A stretch of DNA of 64,000 nucleotides from Bradyrhizobiaceae bacterium (GCA_020853885.1 JADYXZ010000014.1:124001-188000), one strand, 5' to 3'. Counted from the stretch's first letter, positions 1 through 9,678 are shown. Program-made: numbers and translations. Notes: generated by a model from the sequence alone, not told the origin.

Positions 1-724
1 CGCGCGCGAACGTGTTGAGCAATGGAAACACCGCGTCCCACACCGCGCCGCCGACGTTCTCGAAATAGACGTCGATGCCGTTCGGACACGCCGCCGCGAG
101 CTTCTCCTTGAAATCCGCCGCGCGATGATCGACCGCCGCATCGAAGCCGAGCTCGTCGAGGAGATAGCGGCACTTCTCCGCGCCGCCGGCGATGCCGACG
201 GCCCGCGCGCCCTTGAGCTTCGCAAGCTGCCCCACCACCGCGCCGACCGCCCCCGATGCCGCGGCGACCGCCACCGTCTCGCCCGGCTTCGGCTGGCCGA
301 TCTGCAGGAGCCCGCAATAGGCGGTCTGCCCCGGCATGCCGAGCACGCCGAGCGCGGTCGAGAGCGGCGCCGCATCCGGATCGAGCTTGCGCAGCCCCCT
401 GCCGTCGGAGAGCGCGTATTCCTGCCAGCCCGCGTGGCCCAGCACGAAGTCACCCGGCTTGAACGCCGCGTTGCGCGACTCCATCACCTCGCTCACCGTG
501 CCGCCGACCATCACCTCGCCGATCTCGACCGGCCGCGCGTAGGATTTCGCCGTGCTGATGCGCCCGCGCATGTAGGGATCGAGCGAGAGCCAGAGCGTGC
601 GCAAGAGCACTTGCCCGTCGCCGGGCGTCACTACCTCCGACTCCACCATGCGGAAGTTTTCCGGCCGCGGCTCGCCCTCGGGCCGCGACGCCAGCACGAT
701 CTGCCGGTTTTTTCTTTCCGCCAT
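1..724 (-). CDS. NADP-dependent medium-chain oxidoreductase, CurA/YncB type (3' end outside window)
   Basis: Zinc-independent MDR-superfamily enone/alkenal reductase, presumably cytosolic and NADPH-dependent. The 241 visible residues start MAERKNRQIV and show the family layout: an N-terminal GroES-like half with the LDPYMRGRI stretch near residue 50, then the nucleotide-binding fold with the glycine-rich AASGAVGAVVGQLAK segment around residue 155. The gene runs off the left edge, so the last ~100 residues expected for a ~335-residue protein are missing. The ATG at 722-724 is the first in-frame start that keeps the conserved N-terminus. Substrate cannot be deduced. Confidence 0.85.
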   Translation of the reverse strand, partial: MAERKNRQIVLASRPEGEPRPENFRMVESEVVTPGDGQVLLRTLWLSLDPYMRGRISTAKSYARPVEIGEVMVGGTVSEVMESRNAAFKPGDFVLGHAGWQEYALSDGRGLRKLDPDAAPLSTALGVLGMPGQTAYCGLLQIGQPKPGETVAVAAASGAVGAVVGQLAKLKGARAVGIAGGAEKCRYLLDELGFDAAVDHRAADFKEKLAAACPNGIDVYFENVGGAVWDAVFPLLNTFAR

Positions 725-779
725 TCAAGCCCCGTTTACTGCAAAACCCGCCGCTGCTGGCACGCCCGCCGGCGTCCGA

Positions 780-1106
780 CTATGGCTGCCGCTCCAATGT
801 CAGCCGTCCGCGTTGCTGCAGGGTCGCGAGATCGAAGATGCGCACTTCCGTCCCGCCGTCGGATTCGATGGTCACGATCAGCCGGTCGCCCGCGACCGCT
901 GTGGAAAGCACGCGCGCCCCCTTCGGCAGGCTCACATTTGCCGCGATCGGCCCAACTTCTTCCCCAATTGTGGAAAGACGATAAGCAATTACCCCGAATA
1001 TTACGGCAAACCCGGCAATCATAATAAGAGTGGAGAACAACATCAGACGGCGAAGACGTCTCACGACGTCGTTTTGCGCCGGGTCGAGCGGTTTATCGTC
1101 TTGCAT
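780..1106 (-). CDS. DUF6476-like single-span membrane protein
   Basis: Protein of 108 residues with a charged N-terminus (MQDDKPLDPAQNDVVRRLRR), one strong membrane span near residues 22-43 and a ~60-residue C-terminal domain that probably lies in the periplasm (it includes LPKGARVLSTAVAGDRL). This resembles the small alphaproteobacterial family DUF6476, often found next to an RluD-like gene, as here: the two genes are divergent with starts about 20 nt apart. An alternative in-frame ATG at 1121 would add five residues and overlap the TTG alternative of the neighbour. Function is unknown; family assignment is from memory of its pattern. Confidence 0.7.
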   Translation of the reverse strand: MQDDKPLDPAQNDVVRRLRRLMLFSTLIMIAGFAVIFGVIAYRLSTIGEEVGPIAANVSLPKGARVLSTAVAGDRLIVTIESDGGTEVRIFDLATLQQRGRLTLERQP

Positions 1107-1127
1107 GCGTGATTGGACCATCGATTG

Positions 1128-2141
1128 ATGAGGAAGCGGCGAGTGGAAGAAGCCGAAAACGTCGTCAGGGCGACCGCTGGCAAGGACGACGCCGGCGCGC
1201 GGCTCGATCGTTTCCTCGCTGCGCACGCGGGCGAATTCAGCCGCTCGCGCCTGAAGCAGCTTCTCCTTGACGGCGAAGTGCGGATAGGCGGCCGGACGAT
1301 AAAAGACCCCGCATACCGGGTCAAATCCGGCGACCGGATCGAGCTCATCGTGCCGCCCGCGAAGCCCGCCAGGCCGCAGGCGCAGTCGATCCCGCTCAAC
1401 GTCGTTTACGAGGACGGGCAGATCATCGTCATCGACAAGCCCGCGGGGCTCGTCGTGCATCCCGCCGCCGGCAACGAGGACGGCACGCTCGTCAATGCGC
1501 TGATCGCCCATTGCGGCGCGAGCCTTTCCGGCATCGGCGGCGAGAAGCGTCCCGGCATCGTGCACCGCCTCGACAAGGACACGAGCGGCCTCCTGGTTGT
1601 TGCCAAGACCGACAAGGCGCACCGCGGCCTCGCCCAGCAGTTCGCCGATCACGGCCGCCACGGACCGCTCGTGCGCGCCTATCTCGCCGTCGTCTGGGGC
1701 GTGCCCGAGCCGCGGCGCGGCACCATCGACCTGCCGATCGCCCGCGACCCGCGCGCGCGCGAGAAGATGGCGGTGCTGCCGGGCGGCCGCCGCGCCGTCA
1801 CCCACTACGAAGTGCTCGACCGCTTCGCCGGCGCCGACCGCCTGGCCGTCGCGAGCCTCGTCGAGTGCCGCCTCGCCACCGGCCGCACCCACCAGATCCG
1901 CGTGCACATGACCCGCGCCGGGCATCCGCTGCTTGGCGACGAGGTCTATGGCGCCGGCTTCCGCTCGAAGGCGTCGCAGCTCGGGCCCGACGCACGGCGC
2001 GTCCTCAGCCGCTTCCACCGGCAGGCGCTGCATGCATACCAGCTCGGCTTCGCGCACCCGACCACCGGGAAAACGCTGCGTTTCGAGAGCCCTTTGCCCG
2101 CGGACATGGCGAAGCTCGTCGAGGCGCTCAAAACCCCGTGA
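1128..2141 (+). CDS. rluD: RluA-family 23S rRNA pseudouridine synthase (RluD-like)
   Basis: Isomerises uridines to pseudouridine in 23S rRNA. The 337-residue protein has an N-terminal S4 RNA-binding domain (about residues 15-65, with SRSRLKQLLLDGEVRIGG) followed by the catalytic domain. The signature HRLDKDTSGLLVVAK carries the catalytic Asp, and RTHQIRVHM is the conserved downstream motif. Both are intact and length is normal. I chose the ATG at 1128; a TTG at 1113 would add five residues (MDHRL). The enzyme could equally be an RluC-type paralogue, as the exact target site cannot be read from sequence. Confidence 0.92.
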   Translation: MRKRRVEEAENVVRATAGKDDAGARLDRFLAAHAGEFSRSRLKQLLLDGEVRIGGRTIKDPAYRVKSGDRIELIVPPAKPARPQAQSIPLNVVYEDGQIIVIDKPAGLVVHPAAGNEDGTLVNALIAHCGASLSGIGGEKRPGIVHRLDKDTSGLLVVAKTDKAHRGLAQQFADHGRHGPLVRAYLAVVWGVPEPRRGTIDLPIARDPRAREKMAVLPGGRRAVTHYEVLDRFAGADRLAVASLVECRLATGRTHQIRVHMTRAGHPLLGDEVYGAGFRSKASQLGPDARRVLSRFHRQALHAYQLGFAHPTTGKTLRFESPLPADMAKLVEALKTP

Positions 2142-2253
2142 TTTGGCGGCCCTTTTCGCGCCGCAACATGGTTCTATATATGAAGGTCGCGGTCGGCTTC
2201 ACGCGGCCGCAAGATGGGCTCGCCTGGCTTGGGAGCCCGGAAAGGTGAATTCG

Positions 2254-3153
2254 ATGGCCCGTCCCGCCCCGCTTCCCGCCGTCAGCGCCGAAGGCGGTCT
2301 CAGCCGCTATCTCGCTGAAATCCGCCGCTTCCCCATGCTGGAGCCGCAGGAGGAGTTCATGCTCGCCAAGCGCTGGCGCGAGCACGGCGATCCCGACGCC
2401 GCGCACAAGCTCGTCACCAGCCACCTGCGCCTCGTGGCGAAGATCGCCATGGGCTATCGCGGCTACGGCCTGCCGATCGGCGAGGTGATTTCCGAGGGCA
2501 ATGTCGGCCTGATGCAGGCGGTGAAGCGCTTCGATCCGGACAAGGGCTTCCGGCTTGCCACCTACGCCATGTGGTGGATCCGCGCGGCGATCCAGGAATA
2601 CATCCTGCGCTCGTGGAGCCTCGTGAAGATGGGCACCACCGCGGCGCAGAAGCGGCTGTTCTTCAACCTGCGCAAGGCGAAGAGCCGCATCTCCGCGCTC
2701 GAGGAGGGCGACCTCCGGCCCGACCAGTTGAAGCAGATCGCCACCCAGCTCGGCGTCACCGAGCAGGAAGTCACGGATATGAACCGACGACTATCCGGCG
2801 ACGCCTCGCTCAACGCCCCCATCCGCGCCGAGGCGGAATCGGGCGAGTGGCAGGACTGGCTCGTCGACGAGCAGGACAGCCAGGAGACGGTGCTTGCCGA
2901 GAGCGAGGAGTTCGACAACCGCCGCGAGGCGCTGAAGTCGGCGCTCTCCGTGCTGAACGACCGCGAGCGCCGCATCTTCGAGGCGCGCCGCCTCGCCGAC
3001 GAGCCGGTCACGCTCGAGGAGCTTGCCGCCGAATTCGGCGTCTCGCGCGAGCGCGTGCGCCAGATCGAGGTGCGCGCCTTTGAGAAGGTGCAGCAGGCGG
3101 TCGTCAACCGCGTCAAGGCGATGGAAACGCCGGCGGCGCTGCCGGCGGGCTGA
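2254..3153 (+). CDS. rpoH: RNA polymerase heat-shock sigma factor RpoH (sigma-32)
   Basis: Directs RNA polymerase to heat-shock promoters. The 299-residue protein shows sigma region 1.2/2 (GGLSRYLAEIRRFPMLEPQE; region 2.3-2.4 around RLATYAMWWIRAAIQEYILR), the RpoH box in region 3, and region 4.2 helix-turn-helix (TLEELAAEFGVSRERVRQIE). The ATG at 2254 fits the family N-terminus; the long open frame upstream overlaps rluD and is not coding. The ~110-nt leader holds an AT-rich stretch, CTATATAT at 2174-2181, that may be a -10 element. Many alphaproteobacteria carry more than one rpoH; this one looks full length and functional. Confidence 0.96.
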   Translation: MARPAPLPAVSAEGGLSRYLAEIRRFPMLEPQEEFMLAKRWREHGDPDAAHKLVTSHLRLVAKIAMGYRGYGLPIGEVISEGNVGLMQAVKRFDPDKGFRLATYAMWWIRAAIQEYILRSWSLVKMGTTAAQKRLFFNLRKAKSRISALEEGDLRPDQLKQIATQLGVTEQEVTDMNRRLSGDASLNAPIRAEAESGEWQDWLVDEQDSQETVLAESEEFDNRREALKSALSVLNDRERRIFEARRLADEPVTLEELAAEFGVSRERVRQIEVRAFEKVQQAVVNRVKAMETPAALPAG

Positions 3154-3176
3154 TCCTCTCCGAGTAAATCTATCTT

Positions 3177-3230
3177 GTCATTCTGGGCTCGCCCGCCGTC
3201 GCTTTGCGTCGGCGTGCGTCCCCGAATGAC
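3177..3230. repeat. Short palindromic intergenic repeat
   Basis: Inverted arms GTCATTC (3177-3183) and GAATGAC (3224-3230) flank a GC-rich interior that itself contains small inverted arms. It fills the space between rpoH and the convergent gene and belongs to the style of dispersed palindromes seen repeatedly in this window. It may act as a transcription barrier between the convergent genes, but there is no T-tract. Confidence 0.6.
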
Positions 3231-3236
3231 GAATAA

Positions 3237-4676
3237 TCACCCGCCCCAGGCGGCGATCACCTCATTGACGGCGCGCTCGCCGGGCGTGCCTTTCTCGATC
3301 ACCAGCACTGCGCGGCGGCCGTTGTTGTAAACGAACGGCACGTCGAGCCAGCCGCGCTCGCGCAACAGGCTCAGGTTCTGCTCGCGGTCGGCGTCGATCG
3401 CCGACAGCCCGACGAGGAAGAATCCCGGCATCACCCGCACGACGAGGCCGACGAGCGGCGCGCCCTGCGCCGTCTCCGTCGTCTTCGCGCGGATGCCCGG
3501 CATGTTGGCGACGCCGCCGAACGGATCGTTCGGCGTCACGAACTGCACCTCGACCGTGTGGCTCGCCGGCAGCGTCTGGTCCGGATTGCGCCGGATCGCG
3601 ATCTTCACCGTCATCTTGCGGTCGGGGATTTCCACCTCGACGCGCAGGCCGAGCTCCGGCGGCCGGCCGGGCCCCGGACTCACCGTCTCCGTCCGCCACA
3701 CCGCGGTGCCGACGAAGGTCTGCAGCTGCTGCTCGCCGGTGCCCGGATTTTCTTCGTACAGCACGGCACGCTGCGCCACCGCCGCCGCGGGCGGCGTCTG
3801 CTGGGCCGGCTGCGCCGGCGCGCGGGTCTCCGCCTGCGGCGTCGGCGCCACGCGATCGGGCGTTTTCGGCCCTTCGGTCTGCGTGACGCGGGTCGGCGCC
3901 GAACCCAGCCCAATCGACGCCAGAATGCGGTCGCGGTGCACGTAGCCGATCAGGACGGCGACGAGGAGCAGGGCGCCGACAATGCCGCCGACGATCAGTC
4001 GTGCCTTCAGCGCCTTCTGCGCTTCGATCTTGGCGTAGTCGAGCGAGCGGACGCGGCCTCCCCGCGGCTGTACCGGCTCGCCGAGACCTGGGCCTGCCGC
4101 ATCGCGGGCGCGCGCTTCGGCCCCGGGTTCCACCTGCTCGAGTTCGATGGTGTCGTCCGGCTTCAGCGCGCCCATTGCATCGCGGGCCGAGCGGCCCGCC
4201 TCGGCGGCCGCCGTGCCGAGCTCTTTCACCCCTGCCACGGCATCGCGCACGACGTGCGAGCCGCTGGTGGGCTCCGCCGGACGTTCCTGCGGCCCCGCCG
4301 CCGGCGGCACGGCCCCGCCCGGACGCGGCGGTGGCGGCGTCCGTGGCGCCGGCGCTGGCCGCGATGCCGGCGCAGGCCGCGGTCTCGGCGCTGCCTGCGG
4401 TGCCGCTGCCGGCGCACCGGCCGGGACGGCCGGCGGCCCTGCCCGCGGCGCCGTGGGCGGCGGCTCGCTCTTCGTCGTCTGCGCCTCGACGCGGCGGATC
4501 GCCTCCTCGAGGGCGAGCCGCTCGCGCGTGATCTCCGCTTCCGCAAGCGGCGGGTTCATGGCCCGGAGTTGCGCGACGAGGGCCTGCCGCGCCCGGTCAT
4601 ACACGGCACGCCGTCCCTCGGGGCTGTTCCCGAGGTTCGACACCGCGCGGGTCAGAAGCGGCAGATAATCGGTCAT
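3237..4676 (-). CDS. Proline/alanine-rich membrane-anchored protein of unknown function
   Basis: 479-residue protein in three parts. Residues 1-70 form a helical, charged cytoplasmic-type segment (MTDYLPLLTRAVSNLGNSPE...) that I recall as a recurring N-terminal module in Bradyrhizobium-type proteins. Residues ~70-215 are a low-complexity Pro/Ala linker. After one membrane span (~residues 233-253) comes a C-terminal domain of ~180 residues with regular beta-strand patterning, presumably periplasmic. No catalytic motif is visible. It lies 44 nt downstream of purA on the same strand and may be cotranscribed. No function can be assigned. Confidence 0.8.
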   Translation of the reverse strand: MTDYLPLLTRAVSNLGNSPEGRRAVYDRARQALVAQLRAMNPPLAEAEITRERLALEEAIRRVEAQTTKSEPPPTAPRAGPPAVPAGAPAAAPQAAPRPRPAPASRPAPAPRTPPPPRPGGAVPPAAGPQERPAEPTSGSHVVRDAVAGVKELGTAAAEAGRSARDAMGALKPDDTIELEQVEPGAEARARDAAGPGLGEPVQPRGGRVRSLDYAKIEAQKALKARLIVGGIVGALLLVAVLIGYVHRDRILASIGLGSAPTRVTQTEGPKTPDRVAPTPQAETRAPAQPAQQTPPAAAVAQRAVLYEENPGTGEQQLQTFVGTAVWRTETVSPGPGRPPELGLRVEVEIPDRKMTVKIAIRRNPDQTLPASHTVEVQFVTPNDPFGGVANMPGIRAKTTETAQGAPLVGLVVRVMPGFFLVGLSAIDADREQNLSLLRERGWLDVPFVYNNGRRAVLVIEKGTPGERAVNEVIAAWGG

Positions 4677-4720
4677 CAGTCAGCGATTCCGGACTTTCTC
4701 AACGCAGCACGCACCTGAAT

Positions 4721-6010
4721 TCAAGACTGGAACGGATTTTGGACCAGGATTGTGTCGTCACGCTCCGGACTTGTCGACAGGAGCGCGACCGGACACCCGA
4801 TCAGTTCCTCAATTCTGCGCACATATTTCACCGCTTCCGCGGGCAAATCGGCCCACGAGCGGGCGCCGCGCGTCGATTGTCCCCAACCTTCAATGGTCTC
4901 ATAGACCGGCTCGACGCGCGCCTGCGCCGCCTCGCCCGCCGGCAGGTAATCGATCTCCTTGCCGTCGAGCCGGTAACGCACGCACACGCGGATCGGATCG
5001 AAGCCGTCGAGCACGTCGAGCTTCGTCAGTGCGATGCCGTCGATCCCGCAGGTCCGCACCGTCTGCCGCACGAGCACGGCGTCGAACCAGCCGCAGCGCC
5101 GCGCCCGGCCGGTCACGGTGCCGAATTCCTTGCCCCGCTCGCCCATGCGCCTGCCGGTGTCGTCGGTGAGCTCGGTCGGGAACGGTCCGCCGCCGACCCG
5201 CGTCGTGTAGGCCTTCGTGATGCCGAGCACATAGCCGACGGCGCCCGGTCCGAGCCCCGAGCCCGTGGCCGCCTGCCCCGCCACCGTGTTCGAGGACGTC
5301 ACGAACGGATAGGTGCCGTGGTCGACGTCGAGCAGCGCGCCCTGCGCGCCCTCGAACAGAATGCGGTCGCCGCGGCGGCGGCTTTCGTCGAGCAGGGCCC
5401 AGGTGCGATCCATGAACGGCAGCACCTTCGGCGCGACGCCAAGCAATTCTTCGCACAGCTTGCGCGCGTCGATTTCGGGAAGCCCGAGGCCGCGGCGCAA
5501 TGCATTGTGATGCGCAAGCAGCCGGTCGAGCCTGGCGTCGAGATGCTCCGGCTCGGCCAAGTCCATCAGGCGGATCGCGCGGCGCCCGACCTTGTCCTCG
5601 TAGGCGGGACCGATGCCGCGCCCCGTGGTGCCGATGCGATGCTGCGCGGCGTTCTCGCGCGCAAGGTCGAGCTCGCGATGCAGCGGCAGGATCAGCGCGC
5701 AGTTGTCGGCGATGCGCAGATTTTTCGGAGTCACCTTCACGCCCTGCGCGGAAAGCCGCCCGATCTCCTCGACCAACGCCTGCGGGTCGAGCACCACGCC
5801 GTTGCCGATCACGGCGAGCTTGCCCGGGCGCACGACGCCGGACGGCAGCAGCGACAGCTTGTAGGTGGCGCCGTCGATCACGAGCGTATGACCGGCATTG
5901 TGGCCGCCCTGGAAGCGGACGACCACGTCGGCCTGTTCGCTCAGCCAATCGACGATCTTGCCTTTACCTTCGTCGCCCCACTGGGCCCCGACGACGACGA
6001 CGTTCGGCAA
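4721..6010 (-). CDS. purA: Adenylosuccinate synthetase
   Basis: Couples GTP hydrolysis to ligation of IMP and aspartate, giving adenylosuccinate in AMP synthesis (cytosol). The 429-residue sequence has the N-terminal phosphate-binding loop [16 protein letters not shown], the catalytic His in GHNAGHTLV, the IMP-binding stretch [14 protein letters not shown], and the C-terminal guanine-binding region with [12 protein letters not shown]. Length matches the bacterial family and nothing is missing. It is transcribed on its own or with the downstream unknown membrane-anchored gene. Confidence 0.98.
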   Translation of the reverse strand: MPNVVVVGAQWGDEGKGKIVDWLSEQADVVVRFQGGHNAGHTLVIDGATYKLSLLPSGVVRPGKLAVIGNGVVLDPQALVEEIGRLSAQGVKVTPKNLRIADNCALILPLHRELDLARENAAQHRIGTTGRGIGPAYEDKVGRRAIRLMDLAEPEHLDARLDRLLAHHNALRRGLGLPEIDARKLCEELLGVAPKVLPFMDRTWALLDESRRRGDRILFEGAQGALLDVDHGTYPFVTSSNTVAGQAATGSGLGPGAVGYVLGITKAYTTRVGGGPFPTELTDDTGRRMGERGKEFGTVTGRARRCGWFDAVLVRQTVRTCGIDGIALTKLDVLDGFDPIRVCVRYRLDGKEIDYLPAGEAAQARVEPVYETIEGWGQSTRGARSWADLPAEAVKYVRRIEELIGCPVALLSTSPERDDTILVQNPFQS

Positions 6011-6180
6011 CGCGGCTTACTCCCCGGCATCTGGGACACATGAAAAACCCCAGCAAACCATGCCGGGGCAAGGGGTTGGTAGCCAATCGGCGCGGCGGAA
6101 GCAAGGATCGCGCGCCGCGCATGACCCGCCGGCGGGTCGCACCCTTGCGGATCGTCCGGAAAGCCCCAAAGTGCCGCATC

Positions 6181-7074
6181 ATGAGCACAGTCGACGCCGC
6201 TGCCACCAATTCGTCGCCGAATCTCCTGCCCGCCGCCACGACCATCGGCACCGTGACGCTGCGCGTCGCCGACGCCGACCGCTCGCTGCGCTGGTACGGC
6301 GACATGCTCGGCATGGAGCTGATCGACCGCACCGAGGAGCGGATTGCGCTCGGCGCTGGCGGCGAGGCGTTCCTGTTTCTCGATGTCCGGCCCGGCGCGC
6401 CCGCGCGCATCGAGGAAACCACCGGGCTCTATCACGTCGCCATCCTCGTGCCCGACCGGGCGGCACTCGGCGGCGTGCTCGCGCGCATTGCCCGCGCGAA
6501 TGTGCGGCTCGGCGCCTCCGACCATAAGGTCAGCGAGGCGCTTTACATCTGGGACCCCGACAACAACGGCCTGGAGATCTATCGCGACCGGCCGCGCGAC
6601 CAGTGGCACTGGGACGGCAAGACCGTGCGCATGGCGACGGACCCGCTCGATCTGCAGAACCTCGTCGCCGACGGCCTCAATGCCGGCACCGACCGCACGT
6701 CGATGCCGAAGGGCACGCGCATCGGCCACGTCCATTTGCAGGTCGGCGATCTTGCCGAAGCGCAGAAATTCTATTGCGACGTGCTCGGCTTCGAGCGGAC
6801 GGCGGGCCGCCACGGCGCCCTCTTCGTCTCCGCCGGTGGCTATCACCACCATCTCGGCCTCAACGTATGGCACAGCCTCAACGCGCCGCCACCCGCCGAG
6901 GACGCCGCCGGCCTGATGGAGTTCGAGATCATCGTACCGGATCGCGCGGCACTCACCGCGGCGCAGGCGCGCCTCGAAGCCGCTGGCTTCAAGACAGCGG
7001 GCGACGCCGGCAGTCTTCGCGCGCTCGACCCGTGGCAGATCCCTTTCCGCCTTCGCGTTGCCGGCGCGGGCTGA
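6181..7074 (+). CDS. VOC-family protein, two-domain extradiol dioxygenase/glyoxalase type (CatE-like)
   Basis: 297-residue member of the vicinal oxygen chelate fold. Two tandem modules are visible: residues ~20-135 begin IGTVTLRVADADRSLRWYGD and contain GLYHVAILV; residues ~180-290 begin IGHVHLQVGDLAEAQKFYCD. Candidate metal ligands are the histidines of YHVA and GHVH and a Glu near LEIYRD. The arrangement matches Bacillus CatE-like catechol-2,3-dioxygenases, but substrate is unknown. ATG at 6181 begins a sensible N-terminus just before the first module; the longer open frame upstream is the shadow of purA. It precedes the DMT exporter by 21 nt. Confidence 0.85.
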   Translation: MSTVDAAATNSSPNLLPAATTIGTVTLRVADADRSLRWYGDMLGMELIDRTEERIALGAGGEAFLFLDVRPGAPARIEETTGLYHVAILVPDRAALGGVLARIARANVRLGASDHKVSEALYIWDPDNNGLEIYRDRPRDQWHWDGKTVRMATDPLDLQNLVADGLNAGTDRTSMPKGTRIGHVHLQVGDLAEAQKFYCDVLGFERTAGRHGALFVSAGGYHHHLGLNVWHSLNAPPPAEDAAGLMEFEIIVPDRAALTAAQARLEAAGFKTAGDAGSLRALDPWQIPFRLRVAGAG

Positions 7075-7095
7075 CGCCCGCCGCCCGATCGAAAC

Positions 7096-8031
7096 ATGAT
7101 CTCGCTCGCGAAGCGTCTGTTCGGCCGCCTCTACGACGCGCCTTACGTCCTGCTCCTGCTGACGATGCTGTTCTGGGCGGGCAACGCCACCGTGGGCCGC
7201 TATGCCGCCGGCTATTTCCCGCCGGTCGCGCTCGGCACGCTGCGCTGGATTCTCGCCGCGCTGATCCTGCTGCCGTTCGCCTGGCCTTACTTGCGCGCCG
7301 ACTGGCCGGTGATCCGCAAGAACGCGCTCATGCTCACGGCGCTCTCGCTGCTCAGCATCTCGGCCTACAACACGCTGAGCTACTACGGCCTGCAATACAC
7401 GGAAGTCATCAACGCGGTGATCCTGCAATCGATCGGCACGCCGATCGTGCTCGCCTTCACCTTCCTGATCTACGGCGACCGCATCGGCCTCAGGCAGGCG
7501 CTCGGCATCCTGCTCGCCTTCGCCGGCATCGTGCTGATCGTCAGCCGCGGCGAGCTGTCGGCGCTGCTCGAATACCGCTTCAACGTCGGCGACTTCATCC
7601 TGCTGCTCGCGATCTCCGCCTACTCGCTCTATTCGGCGCTGCTGAAGCGGCGCCCGCCGCTGCATCCGCTCTCGTTCGTGACACTCACCATGGGTTGGGG
7701 CGCGATCCTGCTCCTGCCCTTCTACACGGGCGAGATCGCAAGCGGCTACACGGTGCCGTTCGAGCCGAAGGCACTCCTGATCCTCTGCTATGTCGTCGTG
7801 TTCCCGTCGCTGCTCGCGCACTTCTTCTTCATGCGCGGCGTCGAGCTGATCGGCCCGAACCGTGCCGCACCGCTGATGTACGTGATCCCCGTGATCGCCA
7901 CCTCGATGGCAATCGCGTTGCTCGGTGAACGGCTTTACCCGTTCCACATCGCCGGGTTCGCGCTGGTGATCGGCGGCGTCGTGCTCGCGACGCGGCGGCC
8001 GGCGGCCGCCGCGCCTGCCGTCAAAATCTGA
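7096..8031 (+). CDS. DMT/EamA-family transporter
   Basis: Inner-membrane drug/metabolite exporter of 311 residues with ten predicted membrane spans arranged as two EamA repeats. The first repeat includes LLTMLFWAGNATVGRYAAGY and ends with LGILLAFAGIVLIV near residue 150. The second ends with IAGFALVIGGVVLATRR. Such proteins export amino acids or other metabolites, but substrate cannot be predicted. It follows the VOC gene closely, probably in one transcript, and its last 11 nt overlap the 3' end of the convergent serA. Confidence 0.88.
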   Translation: MISLAKRLFGRLYDAPYVLLLLTMLFWAGNATVGRYAAGYFPPVALGTLRWILAALILLPFAWPYLRADWPVIRKNALMLTALSLLSISAYNTLSYYGLQYTEVINAVILQSIGTPIVLAFTFLIYGDRIGLRQALGILLAFAGIVLIVSRGELSALLEYRFNVGDFILLLAISAYSLYSALLKRRPPLHPLSFVTLTMGWGAILLLPFYTGEIASGYTVPFEPKALLILCYVVVFPSLLAHFFFMRGVELIGPNRAAPLMYVIPVIATSMAIALLGERLYPFHIAGFALVIGGVVLATRRPAAAAPAVKI

Positions 8032-9601
8032 GCGGCTTCGCCGACTGCACCTGCGGCAGCGCCCGCACCTTGTCGAGCACCACCGGCGGCAGCTCGCCGT
8101 CGACCTCGATCAGCGCGATGGCGTTGCCGCCCGGCGCCTCGCGCCCGACATGGAAGGTCGCGATGTTGATGCCGGCGTCGCCGAGCGTCGACGAGAACTT
8201 GCCGATGAAGCCCGGCTTGTCGAGATTGGTGATGTAGATCATCGACGGCCCGAACTCGGCGTCCATGCGGATGCCCTTGATGTTGACGATCCGCGGACGC
8301 CCGTCGGCGAACACGGTGCCGGCGACCGTGCGTTCCTGCCGCTCGGTGACGACCGTGACCTTGATCAGGCTGTCGTAGTCGCCCGCCTGCTCGCGCGTCA
8401 CCTCTTCCACCACCATGCCGCGCTCCTTGGCGATCACCGCCGAGGACACGACATTGACGGCGCCGAGCATGGGACGCAGCAGACCGGCGAGTGCTGCCGA
8501 GGTGAGCGCCTTCGTTTTCATGTTGGCGACCGCGCCTTCATAGGCGATCTGCACCTTGGTGATGCCGGTCTCGGTCAGTTGCCCGGCGAACGAGCCGAGC
8601 TTCTCCGCGAGCTCGATGAACGGCTTCAGCTTCGGCGCCTCTTCGGCCGTGATCGAGGGGAAGTTGACGGCGTTCGTGATCGCACCGCGCAGGAGGTAGT
8701 CCGACATCTGCTCGGCGATCTGCAGCGCCACGTTCTCCTGCGCCTCGCTCGTGGCGGCGCCGAGATGCGGCGTGCAGACCACGTTCGGATGGCCGAACAG
8801 CGGATTCTCCTTGGCCGGCTCCACGGAGAACACGTCGAACGCCGCGCCTGCCACATGGCCGGAGTCAAGCGCCACCCGCAGCGCCGCCTCATCGACCAGC
8901 CCGCCGCGCGCGCAATTGATGACCCGCACGCCCTTCTTCGCGCGGGCGAGCGCATCGGCGTTGAGGATGTTCTTCGTCTTCTCGGTGAGCGGCGTGTGGA
9001 ACGAGATGAAATCGGCCCGCGCCAGGAGCTCGTCGAACTCCACCTTCTCCACGCCGATGTTCTTCGCCCGCTCCGGCGACAGGAACGGGTCGTAGGCGAC
9101 CACCTTCATGCGCAGCCCGAGCGCGCGGTCGGCGACGATCGAGCCGATGTTGCCGCAGCCGACGATGCCGAGCGTCTTCGCCGTGAGCTCGACGCCCATG
9201 AAACGGTTCTTCTCCCACTTGCCGGCCTGCGTGGAGGCGTCGGCCTGCGGGATCTGCCGCGCCAGCGCGAACATGAGCGCGATCGCATGCTCCGCCGTGG
9301 TGATCGAATTGCCGAAGGGCGTGTTCATCACGATGATGCCCTTCGAGGTCGCGGCGTTGACGTCGATGTTGTCGACGCCGATGCCGGCGCGGCCGATCAC
9401 CTTGAGGCCGTTGGCGACGCCGATCACCTTCTCGGTGACCTTGGTCGCCGAGCGGACGGCGAGGCCGTCATACTTGCCGATGATCTCGATCAACTGATCG
9501 CGGTCGAGCCCGACCTTGACGTCGGTTTCGATGCCGCGGTCCTTGAAGATCTGCGCGGCGGCCGGCGACAGCTTGTCGGCGATGAGGACTTTGGGAGCCA
9601 T
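8021..9601 (-). CDS. serA: D-3-phosphoglycerate dehydrogenase
   Basis: First committed step of serine synthesis: NAD-dependent oxidation of 3-phosphoglycerate. The 526-residue protein is the long form: substrate-binding domain, NAD-binding Rossmann domain (GIVGCGNIGSIVADRA), the catalytic HLGAATSEAQ stretch, an allosteric substrate-binding domain, and a C-terminal ACT domain (GINIATFHVGREAPGGNAIA) that typically senses serine. It is downstream of serC on the same strand, with a 120-nt spacer containing a palindromic repeat, so the two likely form a serCA unit. Confidence 0.97.
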   Translation of the reverse strand: MAPKVLIADKLSPAAAQIFKDRGIETDVKVGLDRDQLIEIIGKYDGLAVRSATKVTEKVIGVANGLKVIGRAGIGVDNIDVNAATSKGIIVMNTPFGNSITTAEHAIALMFALARQIPQADASTQAGKWEKNRFMGVELTAKTLGIVGCGNIGSIVADRALGLRMKVVAYDPFLSPERAKNIGVEKVEFDELLARADFISFHTPLTEKTKNILNADALARAKKGVRVINCARGGLVDEAALRVALDSGHVAGAAFDVFSVEPAKENPLFGHPNVVCTPHLGAATSEAQENVALQIAEQMSDYLLRGAITNAVNFPSITAEEAPKLKPFIELAEKLGSFAGQLTETGITKVQIAYEGAVANMKTKALTSAALAGLLRPMLGAVNVVSSAVIAKERGMVVEEVTREQAGDYDSLIKVTVVTERQERTVAGTVFADGRPRIVNIKGIRMDAEFGPSMIYITNLDKPGFIGKFSSTLGDAGINIATFHVGREAPGGNAIALIEVDGELPPVVLDKVRALPQVQSAKPLRF

Positions 9602-9678
9602 TGGATTTTCCTGTTTCTCGTCGTCCTGGACGCGGCGGAGCCGCGATCCGGGACCGTCTGATTGGAATTTGCTGCATG

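Noticed and set aside
125-1024. 300-codon plus-strand open frame
   Set aside because: Antisense to the oxidoreductase and DUF6476 genes; composition is the Arg/Ala-rich shadow typical of high-GC coding DNA.
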